Made by a program: the position numbers and the translations under genes. 64,000 nucleotides of DNA from Xiphias gladius (taxonomy: Eukaryota > Chordata > Actinopteri > Istiophoriformes > Xiphiidae), in assembly GCF_016859285.1 (NCBI RefSeq), contig NC_053414.1:1226517-1290516 (forward strand). The letters run 5' to 3'. Shown here one piece after another: positions 24,201 to 33,700 of this stretch; position 1 is the stretch's first letter; each line of letters begins with the position of its first letter. A model generated the notes under the pieces. The model did not search any database. It was not told where the DNA came from and saw nothing but the letters and a program-made list of their open reading frames with translations.

Positions 24201-27200
24201 GCGAGAGTAGAATGAGAATAGAAGCAGGTGCGTACTCACTGAGATCTGCCTTCAGTCTGTCAAACAACAAACTGTTGAAATATTTGATCACGACCAGAGC
24301 AGAGACTGACTTCATGTTCATCCTAGAGACTGACAGAATCCTCCAGGACCAGGACCGGGACTGGACACACACAGTATCACAGTAACAATAGATAGAGGCA
24401 GTGGGCTGCGTGTGTAGGATGACAGCATTGTGTTCAGGTCAGCGGCAGCGTCAGGTCACATGATCAAGATCAACTAGTGACAGAAAATGCTTTCATGATG
24501 CAAAGAATTCCTTCAGTTTGTCCTGAAAACACGTCAGAGACACAGTCAGATGCTGGGAGAGGCTCCAGTCCACTGTCCACAGCCGCATTTCTATAAACTG
24601 TGGTTTATCTGGTCATAGACCAAGGTACTGGACAGATTAACATGTTGACCTGGTGGTGGCGCTAGAGGAAAAGTCAGAGGATCGGCAGAGTTACTCCAGT
24701 TCATCCTGAGGGGAACATGAGCGTCTGACCCACGTTTCCTCATGCAACAGTTGTCGAGATGTTTCAGTCTGGACCAGCGTGGAGACCGAGCGGCATCATA
24801 TTCAAGTGTATTTCTAATATTCTGACCACCTCGTGTTTGTCAGTGGAGCCAACAAAGTGTGAGAAACACCGTTCGTTATAATCTATGACACGCAGCCCTG
24901 TTCATTGTGGTGGTGGCGGTGGATCCTGTACCTGAGGTCAGTTTTCCATTAGTAAGTTCAGGCTGACAAGTTACAGCAGCTTATGTTAATAATCACTTAG
25001 CTAAAAGAGACTAGAGATTTAATTGATGGGAAATCCATACACAATAATCAGCTGCTTGCTGCATTCATGGTGGACTAAAATATTGACGTTATTATAGCCA
25101 TTAAGTTGTTTTAGGGGGTTTTTGTTTTGTTTTAAAAAACATGATATTACTTATCTGGTAAGTAACGTTACTTCATTACAATGTGCTGGTCAGGTATCCT
25201 GGTGCAGAACCAGGAAGAGCGGCTGATGGTAGCTTATCTGATTTCAGGTGGGGGATATTAGATGTTATGAGTTCCTATTTGTGGGGATTTAAATTGTCCT
25301 TGCAGTTACATGGTTATCTACAGTAGATTTATAAAAAATCATGTAGACGTTTCCCTGTAAACTCTGAGGGGACAGTTATTTTGCTGGAGGTGGTTTCCGC
25401 TATATATCACCGCAGTACGAGCTCAGCGATAAACATAAAGTAGAATCACCACCTCCCTGACAGCGTCAACAGAAACTCAACATCTATAAACCTGACGAAA
25501 GTCCACTTGATGGCACAGCTGTTGGACTGGATGAGTCAGCTGAGTGTCACTGGGTATAAGTTTCCTGTCACACAACTTTCTCAAAGTTTAGTTAAATAAA
25601 ACATGAGCTGCTGTGTGAACTGTGGTTTTTTTATCAGCTGCTAACATGATACAGAGGGAGGCGGACTAACAACAAGAGCCTCCCGTCAGTTTAGATATAA
25701 AGTGTAAAAGATACGCAAGCGTTATGTTAAAGGCAAGGTTATGTGTAAAGGGTAAATTATCTGTACAATTAGATACAGTATAGTAGAAAGTTGAATGTAA
25801 GGTGTATAATTATATGTAAAGGTAAATGTTAAGTAATGTATAAAGTGTAAAGTCATTTTAACATACATCTAATATGTTAAGTTAAATTCAAAGTTATATG
25901 TAAAGTTTAAATGATAAAGTTACATGTTAAAGGTAGAGAGTTAAATGTAAAGTACATGTAAAGCGTTAAGTTAAACTTAGTTGATTGTTTAGTACAGTGT
26001 TATATGTAAAATTACACATAATTCTTTTTAAACAGTTTTGTATTTATGTTTTAGGAAGTGCACCTTACACCAACTGGAATAGAAAAAATATATGTATTTA
26101 TGTTTATATGTTTAGTGTTCCCATAATCTGTTATGTTGCAATCACATATCTGTCAATTAATTAAGAATAAAGAGTATTTTAAAAATGTTCACATCATTTA
26201 TTAAGGTAATTTATATGATAAAGTTGTATTAAAAGTACATGTAAAGTTAAACTTTAATTTCCGCTATGTGTGAAGTGTTGATTTAATGTAAAGTTAAATC
26301 TAAAGTGAGCAGTTTGAAGCAGGTTTACTGACTCTTGATTCCGTCCAGGTCAACAGACGTCAGTGTTTCAGCCTCGTCAGCATCGTCAGTGGCAACGGTC
26401 ATCACGATGCAACCAGGTGAGGGGCCGTTGTGATTGGTCGATCTTGTGGGTGGGTCACTGGTAAGGGGAGGGGTTACAAGTTAACTGGACTAAAATGCAG
26501 AAAAGTGTATTTTTGTTGAAGAGACACATCACATATTTAAAGACCCAGGTGTGCTCCTCACCTGGAGGGCGTGGTCATTCGACCCTCCTCTCCATCAGTC
26601 TGACTGTAGGACTCTTCCTCGCCCTTGTCTTCCTCCTCCTGGTCTTCTTCTATGGTGGTTGCAGCGCTGGGGGCGGAGCCTCTCCTCCCCTCCTTCCTCC
26701 CCTCGTTGTTCCTCTTCCTCCTGCTGTCAGTGGGAGGTTTGGACAGAGGATGATGGACGTGGAGAGAAGAGTGACGATGATCTGCAGCAGAAAAATAATT
26801 ATTATCAATAATGTTTACATATGTTACAATAATACGACAAGTAGCGACAATAGTTCCCAGATAATACTGAAGTGGAGGGAACGGTCCTTTAACCAGCAAT
26901 TCTCCAAAACACCCCGGGTATTCTTCCACCTTGATCTTCTCCAAAGATCCTGGGACCTCCATAAAAACTTCCAAACCCTCCTCACAGACAATTAGAAGAC
27001 ATCTGGAACCTCTTCAATAACCTGTAAAAGGAACGTTTTAAATAACTTGGAATCCTTAACCTTCCTCCTCAGACCTTATCAAAAACTGTTATTAACCTAG
27101 CCAAGATCCCTGAAGCACCTAAAGGGAACCTGCATAGGTTCTTGTCAAAGTAGACCCTGCTTAAAAACACCTGAAACTTACTCAAAGTCCTCAGAACCTT

Positions 27201-28128
27201 GTAAGAATCTCCTTGATCCCTGTAATGGAACCCTTGAACTCCCAAAATGACCAAGAGCAGGAACCACAAAAACCTTCTTAGCAACCTCCAGAACACCCTG
27301 GAAGATATACAACCAGAAAACAACATGTTGAACATCCTCCAGGACCCCTAAAACCTCCTCAGAGTCTCCTAGAATCTCCTGAAACACTTGTGAACAAGTG
27401 CTGATCTCAGTCAAATACCCCTAGAATTTCCCCAAAGTTCCCTTGAATCTCTTTAAAGAGTCTGGAACCTCTTAATCCTTCCTAATGGGATCTTTTTAAC
27501 CCCTGAAATGAAGCCTAGAATAGACCCCTTAAACTTTGAAAAAGACCATAGAAAAAGACCAGAAAACCTTCTCAGAAACCTCTGGAAAGCCCTCAAAATG
27601 GGGGAAACTCCACAAACATACTCAAGAACTCTTTGAACCCTTGTGAGAATCCCTAGAACCTCCTGATACATTCTGAAACCACTGCTTCTAAAATGATTGA
27701 CTTTATTCAAAGTCTTCTTGCACCTGATCAGATATCCCTTGTTATTTAAAGAACCCAGAACTGCTGGTACCTCAGAGCACCTTGACGGTGCCTGCAGTGG
27801 TTCTTGACTATTTGAAACCCCCATTTAAGACTTTCTCAAAGACCCCTACAACCTCCTGAAACACCCTGGAACTCCTGCTGGCTCCAACAACCACCTAAAG
27901 ATGATGGAACCCAAACAAAGACCCCTTGAACTTCGTCAAAATCTCCTGGAACAAGGTAGGTTTTGGTGACTCACCTTCAAAATCCTGCTCATCGTAGACT
28001 CTGTGTTTCTCCAGTGGACTGGGAGCTGAAGGGCGGAGGATCTGCTGAAAACACTGAACATCAAATGCTTTGTTCAGGTCCTCCTCTTCTTCATCACCAT
28101 GGCAATGTGGGGGAGGAGGAGATGGAGA
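5165..28128 (-). CDS. slc4a2: Anion exchange protein 2 (SLC4A2/AE2), 20 coding exons, 5' end missing
   Basis: Electroneutral chloride/bicarbonate exchanger of the plasma membrane, used for intracellular pH and acid-base transport. Exons in transcript order: 27975-28128, 26562-26781, 26333-26457, 19966-20123, 16784-16964, 15523-15658, 15228-15375, 13696-13792, 13417-13601, 13054-13273, 12023-12226, 11668-11816, 10787-10981, 10193-10402, 9006-9095, 8728-8894, 8356-8609, 8102-8271, 7117-7290, 5165-5245. Phases match at every junction, giving 1105 codons plus stop. Mammalian AE2 has about 1240 residues, so roughly 40-130 N-terminal residues and the ATG lie in an unrecognised exon above 28128. AE2 is favoured over AE1/AE3 by [39 protein letters not shown] and [20 protein letters not shown]. 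The C-terminus ([10 protein letters not shown]) leans slightly to AE3. Which teleost copy (a or b) is unknown. Confidence 0.92.
6058..6494 (+). mobile_element. MITE-like 'GTGGTGGAAGAAGTATT' element, degenerate copy
   Basis: Begins with a GTGTTGGAAGAAGTATT-type end and ends in AAATTTCCATCACTGTG. Internally it has TACTGTTGGGTATTTTAATC, ATATTTCCCTCTGAA and GTACCTTAAAATTGT words, which are shared with the copies at 28.43-30.79, 50.64-50.81 and 52.99-53.77 kb. No coding capacity. It sits in the last intron of slc4a2. Confidence 0.7.
7640..8060. repeat. CAAGTC-type dispersed repeat
   Basis: Irregular repetition of AAGTCCAA, AAGACCAACAAGTCC and CAAGTCAAGT words, ending in GACTCAGTTCCACAGCCCTG. The same word content occurs in the 21-bp minisatellite at 54.19-55.86 kb, whose downstream flank also ends in a GACTCGAGTCCACAACCCTG-like motif. 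It lies in the slc4a2 intron between exons 8102-8271 and 7117-7290. The 145-residue open frame across it is a by-product. Confidence 0.65.
9240..10190. repeat. Degenerate GTACCTGTA minisatellite in slc4a2 intron
   Basis: About 950 bases built from irregular copies of TGTACCTGTA, with roughly 28 TACCTG cores counted by eye. On the sense (minus) strand these read TACAGGTACA, so each carries a CAG|GTAC word. It fills nearly all of the intron between exons 10193-10402 and 9006-9095 and begins just past the donor of the upstream exon. Open frames rich in Tyr, Leu, Val and Cys on the plus strand come from the repeat. Confidence 0.85.
12368..12450 (+). pseudogene. Fragment of LINE reverse transcriptase (YADD box)
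   Basis: Translates as [19 protein letters not shown], resembling the L2/CR1-group catalytic box (YADDTQIYL). It is only about 80 bases long and lies in the slc4a2 intron between 12023-12226 and 13054-13273, antisense to the gene. Confidence 0.55.
13054..16964 (-). CDS. slc4a2: slc4a2 band-3 cytoplasmic domain (six exons)
   Basis: Exons 16784-16964, 15523-15658, 15228-15375, 13696-13792, 13417-13601 and 13054-13273. They encode the conserved dimeric cytoplasmic fold: [140 protein letters not shown], then an Arg/Glu/Gln-rich linker. The acceptor of 13696-13792 was set at TTTGTCCAG because it keeps phase 0 and gives a pre-domain linker similar to AE2. The introns hold an L2-like LINE remnant (13.84-14.88 kb) and a SINE (17.1-17.27 kb). 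Confidence 0.9.
13840..14880 (+). pseudogene. L2-like LINE reverse transcriptase remnant, two parts
   Basis: Part one, about 13860-14035, reads [13 protein letters not shown] and, after a break, [20 protein letters not shown] and ELVFFQGK. This is the YADD catalytic box and the following thumb-side motif of L2/CR1 reverse transcriptases. Part two, about 14500-14880, reads [27 protein letters not shown] and [11 protein letters not shown], the usual C-terminal end of the same protein. Stops and frame changes interrupt it and about 450 bases separate the parts. It is antisense to slc4a2, inside the intron between exons 13696-13792 and 15228-15375. Confidence 0.75.
16255..16325 (+). mobile_element. 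LINE 3' end with GATTCT tail
   Basis: TTTCCCCCAGCGGGGATAAA, then TAAAGTTTTTATGATTCTGATTCTGATT. This is the common 3' terminus of L2/CR1-group elements in fish, ending in short tandem hexamers. No coding part remains. Confidence 0.6.
17103..17273 (-). mobile_element. tRNA-derived SINE
   Basis: Read on the minus strand it starts GGGGCACACCGGTGGCTCAC and has an A-box-like TGGCTCACCTGG. The B box GGTCCGAATCC (complement of 17193-17203) lies about 70 bases in. A body containing TTTCCTGTCC follows, then a poly(A) tail (T run at 17104-17115 on the plus strand). This is the usual layout of a fish tRNA-SINE. It lies in a slc4a2 intron in the same orientation as the gene. Confidence 0.8.
17405..17560. 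repeat. Teleost 'TGTGAGGACATT' dispersed repeat
   Basis: TTTCCTGTGAGGACATTACA, then a CATTCATTCCCAGAAGACTT segment and runs of CCTAAAC/CTCAACC. Related words occur at 39500-39620 and 56420-56570. Probably a decayed interspersed repeat in the slc4a2 intron; the class is unknown. Confidence 0.5.
17570..18580. repeat. Degenerate AAACCAGGATAAACC-rich intronic sequence
   Basis: Loose repetition of TAAACCA, AAACCAGG and GATAAACC words, densest at 18220-18580. It contains a 17-bp-arm hairpin at 17737-17774 and a 22-bp perfect palindrome at 18451-18472. Two phase-compatible small exons (18122-18204, 18589-18625) are considered separately. Confidence 0.5.
18122..18148 (-). CDS. Candidate alternative first coding exon of slc4a2
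   Basis: ATG at 18148-18146 opens nine codons, MRPKAQEKQ, followed by a strong donor GTAAGT. It enters phase 0 exactly where VFVELNEL begins in exon 16784-16964. The reading frame stays open upstream to an acceptor-like TTTAG at 18205-18209. Mammalian AE2 and AE3 are known to use internal promoters giving shorter N-termini that start just before this exon. Whether this exon is used is inference; it could be chance. Confidence 0.3.
18953..19015 (+). repeat. Fragment of 'GCTTAGCATAAAGACTGGAA' teleost repeat
   Basis: GGTTAGCCTAGCTTAGCATA, then AAGACTGGAAGCTGGTGGAA. This is a very common interspersed word string in teleost genomes. A shorter relative is at 48370-48400. No further structure seen. 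Confidence 0.5.
19222..19490. repeat. 24/32-bp minisatellite with repeated TGTAAACATT
   Basis: Nine intact copies and one altered copy of GTGTAAACATTAAAGCGTCT, spaced 24 or 32 bases apart. The longer spacing comes from an extra CAGTGTCTCATC block. It lies in the slc4a2 intron between exons 19966-20123 and 16784-16964. Each copy contains TGTAAACA, which matches the forkhead-factor consensus. Confidence 0.9.
19966..28128 (-). CDS. slc4a2: slc4a2 N-terminal variable cytoplasmic region (four exons)
   Basis: 27975-28128 encodes an acidic stretch followed by [17 protein letters not shown] and ends at DEQDFEG. 26562-26781 continues with [13 protein letters not shown], the His-rich AE2/AE3 signature, then a basic block and a Glu-rich tract. 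26333-26457 ends in [11 protein letters not shown]. 19966-20123 reads [20 protein letters not shown] and ends RTPHE, which joins in phase to VFVELNEL of the next exon, as in mammalian AE2 (...[11 protein letters not shown]). The region carries the pH-sensing part of AE2. The last donor here (GTCGGG, 19960-19965) is weak. The 6.2 kb intron between 26333 and 20123 contains the 2.85 kb polypyrimidine array. Confidence 0.85.
20190..23040. repeat. 2.85 kb polypyrimidine minisatellite, 24-bp unit
   Basis: Almost uninterrupted C/T sequence on the plus strand in units such as CTCTCCTTCCTCTCTTCCTC+CGTT (24 bases). GTT/ATT spacer variants and a few shortened units occur. The sense strand of slc4a2 is therefore a GGAAGA-rich polypurine run. 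Because 24 is a multiple of three and CT-only codons include no stop, all three plus frames stay open for over 900 codons. These Ser/Leu/Phe/Pro frames and the Glu/Arg/Lys frames opposite are not genes. The array ends about 65 bases before slc4a2 exon 19966-20123 in transcript order. Confidence 0.95.
23156..23198. repeat. (CA)n followed by (CG)-rich dinucleotide run
   Basis: About 24 bases of CACACA followed by CGCGCGCCCGCGC. Alternating purine-pyrimidine sequence of this kind is able to adopt Z-DNA. It lies 120 bases beyond the polypyrimidine array. Confidence 0.85.
23979..24110 (+). repeat. 'AAAGTCAACTTTATTGTCAA' teleost repeat
   Basis: The opening AAAGTCAACTTTATTGTCAA followed by TGCCAAATGTACAGGACATA is a familiar dispersed teleost repeat terminus. 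The open frame over it has no family match. The rest of 23200-26330 is slc4a2 intron with no recognised exon. Confidence 0.55.
25690..26300. repeat. AT-rich degenerate GTTAAATGTAAAG repeats
   Basis: Irregular repetition of TAAAGTTA, ATGTAAAG and GTTAAATGTAAA words over about 600 bases of slc4a2 intron. Strongly AT-rich with no open frame. Confidence 0.5.
26870..27960. repeat. Degenerate AACCTCCTGGAA repeats filling an slc4a2 intron
   Basis: The whole intron between exons 27975-28128 and 26562-26781 is made of irregular copies of GGAACCTC, CCTAGAACCTCCT and CTCAGAACC words, without a fixed period. It looks like an old, strongly diverged minisatellite. Minus-strand open frames here have no family resemblance and are rejected. 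Confidence 0.55.
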
Positions 28129-28719
28129 CTGCAGAAGAGGAATGATGAAATGTCCATAAAACTTGTATGATGTTTGTGTCTTCCGCTATCTCCCTGCTCT
28201 GCACTGTAATTCAGGATCACTGCTAAGCACATGAATCTGCTGACCAGAAGACAGCAGTAACATCGACCTCTGTTTCAACCGTCATGGGGAAGATACCTGA
28301 CAGAGTCACATGCTTTTTTGCTTGTCGGATTTTATTCATAACTGGTGGAAATTATCACTCACATGTCTGTAAACGCAGCACTGTGACTGGTCTGCAGGTC
28401 CATTGTTCTGAACAAAGAGATGTTACTGTTCATCAGTGGTGGAAGAAGTATTCAGACATTTTACTTAAGTAAAAGTAGAAATACCACAATTTAAAATGAC
28501 TTTGTTACAAGTAAAAACCTGCATTCTAAATTTTACTCAAATAACATTGAATTAAGTATTAAGTCATAGTACTCACTGTAGAGTCAGAACAGGCTTACAG
28601 TCAATTTTTTAATGGGATAACACTGGACTATCGGTACTATCACTGATTATGTGTCCAAGTGATGCACTAGATGTATGTAACTATCATATCAGTGACTTCC
28701 AGGAATAGGCTGGATGAGT

Positions 28720-29950
28720 GGATGCCAAGGAAACATATCCCCAGGGGAGCCCGAGGGGGGGGGGTGAAAGCCCCAAACAGACAACATGCAATGACCCCTG
28801 CATTTGGACACAAGATGACGAGTGTGGTATGTACAGTACATGTGGCAAGATCTGCAAAAACCCATGAGGCCTGAAGATCCACCAGGCCAAGATGAAATGG
28901 TGGGGGAGCAGCTGGAGCAACGCAAAGGGAGCAACCTTGGTGAGACACAGGAGGAGTCAGGCCAGGAGTCACCCCATAGTTCCCAGAACCTCAAAGCTCC
29001 AGAAGCCCAAGCACCACTCATTGCACAGCACAATCTGTAGGTTAAGTGGCCTCCTGCCAGCAGAAAGAGTGAGTGGTGCCAATTTGACGATGATGTGGTA
29101 AGCGTCCTGGGAGCAACCATGAAGGCAAGAGACTCCAAACAATGGGAACCATGCTCATCAGCTTTGCTACTGAGAGGGCAACAGTGGAGATTCACAGAAG
29201 GTGTATGGGTTCCAAAGGAGGAGAACTCCAATGACATTGAGCAGTTTAGGGCCATCTCGCTGCTCAATGTCAAGGGGAAGATATTTATCAGTATTGCTGC
29301 CCAACGACTGAGCTAGTACCTCCTGAAGTACCTGTACACTGATTCTTCTGTGCAAAAGGGGGGAATCAAGGGGTCTCAGGATGCCTAGAACAAAGTGGAG
29401 TGGTAACACAGCTGATCAGAGAGGCATGAGAAGGAAAAGGGGATCTGGTGGTACTATGGCTGGACCTTGCCAATGCACATGGTTCCATACCCCTTTAACT
29501 AGTAGAAATGGTATTGGAGTGGCATCGTGTCCCAAGGTACATCAAGGACCTCATTATGGATTACGACGACAACTTTAATATGAGGTTAACTTCTGAGCCT
29601 GGAAAAAGGGGTCATCACTGAATGCGCCATCTCAATGAGCCTTTTTGCGCTGGCCATGAACAGGGTAGAGATGACAGTGGCGTGCACGGCGCATGCCCAT
29701 TGAAGTGGGGAGATTTGCAGGAAAATCCCTCTGCAAAGCCGGCAGCCTCCTGGGCATCAGTGGCGCACGTAACAGAAAAGCCACCAGCAGAGCTTCAGAG
29801 GCAGCGTAGAAAGCTTCAAGATAGGTGTGGATCGGGAGGGACAAGACTTGGACTAATGTCTCTTGGACACTGGCCGGAAACTGATCACTCCCAGTCAGGT
29901 TGCCTGGGTGAGGGTGTCTGCAGTTGAGAGACCCAGACACCCAATGAACC
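28720..29950 (+). pseudogene. Decayed non-LTR retrotransposon with zinc-finger and reverse-transcriptase parts
   Basis: A damaged C2H2-like segment is readable near 28830-28890 in two frames (VVCTVHVARSAKTHEA). A linker with PGQDEMVGEQLEQ and ETQEESGQESPHSSQNLK follows. Then come WEPCSSALLLRGQQ, GVWVPKEENSNDIEQFRAIS and LLNVKGKIFISIAAQRLS, and after a stop VVLWLDLANAHGSIPL, which is the reverse-transcriptase palm region. The DLANAxGSIP form is typical of restriction-like-endonuclease LINEs (NeSL/R2/R4 group). The clade assignment is inference. Stops, frameshifts and an internal deletion before GVWVPKE show it is dead. Confidence 0.75.
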
Positions 29951-30440
29951 CATCACGATCTGCCCTCTGAGTGACTCTGGACTCTTAATTCCTGTTTTAC
30001 TTTGAAATGACTCCCCTGTGTGTCTGTTGGCTGTTTTACTTTCCTGTCTTCGTTTTATCTTCCGTGATTGTCTGCCCTGCCCTGATGTGTTTCACCTGTT
30101 GCAGGTAGCCCTGCCTGCCTTGTGTATTTAAGTATCTGTCTTCCCTTCACTCCTCGTCAGTTCGACCGTGTTTGTTCCTTCTTATTCTGTTTGGAGATTC
30201 TACCTGTACTGGATTATCTGTGCTGTTGTTGGTTTTGTTACTTGGTTTTCCTGGTGTGTTTTTTCCTTTTGCCTGCATTCTTGGACTTTTGCTTGCCCCC
30301 ATGTTCACCAGCCTGACCATAAGCCTGTTACACTTATTAAAAAGTTATTTTTCTCATCCAGCCTGCCTCCATTTGTGTCTGCATTTGGGTCCAGAAATCA
30401 TTACCGACCCCAGGTACTATCAGTGATGATGTCTCCAAGT
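29950..30440 (+). mobile_element. Probable 3' non-coding part of the inserted retroelement
   Basis: Starts at CCAATGAACCCATCACGATC and ends with a GCATTTGGGTCCAGAAATCA segment just before the second flanking direct repeat. T-rich, with no conserved protein. The class is uncertain because it could also be a separate insertion. Confidence 0.45.
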
Positions 30441-30799
30441 GCATCACTAGATGCACAGTATGATTATTATTATTGATGCACTAACATGTAAGCACCATAT
30501 TAATATTGTAGCTGATGCAGTAGAACTAATTCTACTCATTTTATAGACTGTCTGATGGCTTCATTTACTGTGTAACAATGCCTTGTATTTAATAAGCTCG
30601 CATGGGTTTTTAAGATCTACATCTGCAAAATAACTGCAGTTGTCAGATAAAAGTAATGGAGTCAAAAGTACAATATTTCCCTCTGAAGTGTAGTGGAGTA
30701 GACGTATGAGGTAGCCTAAGGTGAAAAGTACCTCAGAATTGTACTTCAGTACAAAACTTGAGTAAATGTACTTTTCATCACTGCTGTTCAGTACATTAT

Positions 30800-33700
30800 C
30801 CAGATAACATACTGTACGAAGACAATGATCACAGGTGGAGTTGGGGTCGATCTGTTCCTCTGGACCAACACTTTGATCCAGATGTTCTGTCTTAAGAATT
30901 AGTTTAAACTGAACAGCTGTTGTTCACACAAAATATAAATCCTTCACTTTTAAAGTGGGCTGGAACGATCTGGAACATTGTTCTGGCACCTGTGGTTAAT
31001 AAGTAATAAGGCCTAAATAAATCTGATAACTCAGTTTCGTACGTAACAGTGTCAAGCAAATTCATTATTCCTGTGCTGCAGCCTGGCGTTCCTTCCAGCT
31101 GATGCCATTGAGATACTCACTCAACAATTCAGAAAGTAATGTCCCGCCCCCGCACTCGACACACATCCTTTTTTCCCTTCCCATCCACAGTCCGACTGAC
31201 CATCGGGACCAGTGGGACAAATCCCAGTGGGCCGCTGCATCGGTGGCTCGTGGACCATCAATTAATTCATAAAGTTTTCATTCATGAGAACATGCTACGT
31301 GTCCCTCCCCCCACTACACCGGATCTCAGGGTTCCCACACCTGCAAATCACACTTTAACCCCGATAATGCTAATAATAATAATAACAATAACAACAATAA
31401 TACATTAGCCGAATCACTATAATTAAGAACAGAATAGTTTTAGTTGATTATTTGAAAAATCTGACAGCATATTAAAGAACTTTTTCTTTTCTTTTTTTTC
31501 ATTTATCAGGATGCAAACGCCCAAGAATAAACTGGACACTGATGTGATTCGCAGTCACTGTCTAAACCTCTTCACTCTCTGCTCTCGTCTGCGTGGAACT
31601 AAAGTCTCCTCATTATCTGATTTCTCTGACAAACCTACAGCAGAACGTCTCCCAGCGGAATTTAATTTATATTAATTTATATTTCTGCAGATCTAAAGAT
31701 TTCACACAAATGAAATCAACTTTTTATAAAATGATAATTCTACATGTTCCTGCTGAAAAACAAACCTCCAAATAAACTGTAAGGATTTTTTTTTTTAAAG
31801 AATGAACGATATGGCAGATGACGGGTCGATCTATAACACTTATTGTTTGTTGTATTCCTGGTCTGATCAATCATGCGATCAGCTGACAGTTGGCTGTACG
31901 TGGGAGGAAGTCACTGATAAATGTGTGGTCTTGCCCAGACTCCGTTGTAGCGTAGACACGTCTGTAGAGTCGTTACTACAGGTGAGATCTAGCAGGACCT
32001 TCTCCCGGAGAGTCAGACCCCCTCTGATCACATTCTGAATGTCATGTGTTCTGCTGCATCTCCACCTCCATTAACACCAGTACAGTGTGGCTGTCTAACC
32101 TTTACTTCCTAGTATGTTTGTGCAGGTTGGAACAGTTTTACTCAACTTGCTTTAAAAAGTTCTGGCGGGTTCCAGCAGATTTGGGCAGGTTTAAATGCAG
32201 ACAGGGTCACATACGTTCACATTCAAACATCAACTCTGTCGTTTCTGGAGGATTTGTGGACGTCAAACCTGGGATGAGCCAAAAAAAGGTCAAGTTTGAT
32301 CGAGTATCAATCGGCCCTGAAAGGTTTCAGCTGTAGCAGCTCAGAGTTTCTTTCTCTCTGCCTACCGTTATCATGGTAACAACATCGTCCGATCTGACTG
32401 TGAAGTGAGCCTCAGTCCGGCGCTCACCTCATTCGCGGCAGGAGTAACATCACGTCTTCAGACTGATATGAAGGTGATAATGATTATTGATAGATTTGCG
32501 GTGAGACTCACTGCAGACGGACCGAGGGCCTCACCGGGACCCACAGAGTTCAGGTGATGGTTCATGGCTCCTTCAGGTGTCAGAGGTCAGACTGTCTGAT
32601 GTTCAGCAGGTGAGTTCAGGCAGCAGAACCTGGAGGTCAAAGGTCAGAAAACAGTGTGTGTTTATAAGGTTTGCAGAATTATACACACACACGTTCAGAA
32701 GGACCCAAACTCTATTTGTAAACCACTTTTCACAACAGAAGTTAGAGTGTTTCACAGGGAGCAAAAAGAGAAAAAGATGAGTAAAATCCCTTAAAGTTGA
32801 CCAAATAAGATGAAATACAAATTTTTACCTTCAAAGTCTCCTAAATCTCCTAAATTCATTAAGGGCTTTGTACTGCATCAACTGAGATAATCCATTAAAA
32901 ACCCTCAGTATATTAGAACCCACTCATTTATCTATTAAAGGAGGAGTCAGTGATTCTGGACAAGGACTGTCGATATTTGAACTCAGCAGCAAAACAAATA
33001 GACCCCTCCCTACAGTGCTCGCTCTGAAGCCCCGCCCCCCAAAAATCATAGCCACGCATCGCCAAGGCAACGACACAATGGTGGAAGCCAGAGCATCTTA
33101 TACGGCTGGAACAAAAAAAAACTTTATAATATAAAACGCCATCAAACAAACGGCAAACACAGCGTCCAGTAAAAACTAGCGAGAGTTAGTTGTTTAGGTG
33201 GTTTTACCAAAACTACGTTGACAGAAGAGAGGAGCTAACAAGGAAGGTAAAGTTACCTGGCGCAGCATTTCAAATCACGCATCAATCCAAATAATCAACC
33301 TGTGCTAGCGAACTTCTGACTTTAGGTCTTTGCGGCTATAAAACCCTTCGCATGTTGTACGGACAGACACAATGATACAGAGCAAACAACGGGACGGCAA
33401 GTAACTGTACCTGACGTTAGCTTGGTTGTGAGTTAGCGACCTGTGGCTACAGTTGCTGCAGTGAAGATAAACATGCAGCGAGGACGAGACGGTTTCCCAG
33501 AACCAGCGCAGCAGCTGCAGACAGCGACACTCACAACGATCCTGCTCCTATAGCTGACACCACACCAACAACATGTCCCGGTAGACTAGAGAGGAGCTGA
33601 ATGTCCGGGGACCAGTGATTGGATGTAGAGTGACACTGGTACCTGCTTGCTAACTAACCAGTTGGGGTTAACTATCACCAACATTAGCACACAGGACAAA

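Larger units (their letters stand above)
28430..30790 (+). mobile_element. MITE-like element interrupted by a retrotransposon
   Basis: Left end CAGTGGTGGAAGAAGTATTC at about 28432, with the AAGTAAAAGTAGAAATACCA motif. Right arm from about 30455 with GATTATTATTATTGATGCAC, ATATTTCCCTCTGAAGTGTA and AGTAAATGTACTTTTCATCA, ending CACTGCTG at about 30785. Ends and internal words match the copies at 6.06, 40.6, 50.6 and 53 kb. The middle (about 28660-30440) is foreign and is the retrotransposon remnant listed separately. Confidence 0.75.

Noticed and set aside
32535..32565. MNHHLNSVGP followed by a GTGAGG donor as first coding exon of slc4a2
   Set aside because: It ends in phase 1 while the next known exon (27975-28128) must be entered in phase 0. 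It could only work with another exon between, for which there is no evidence.
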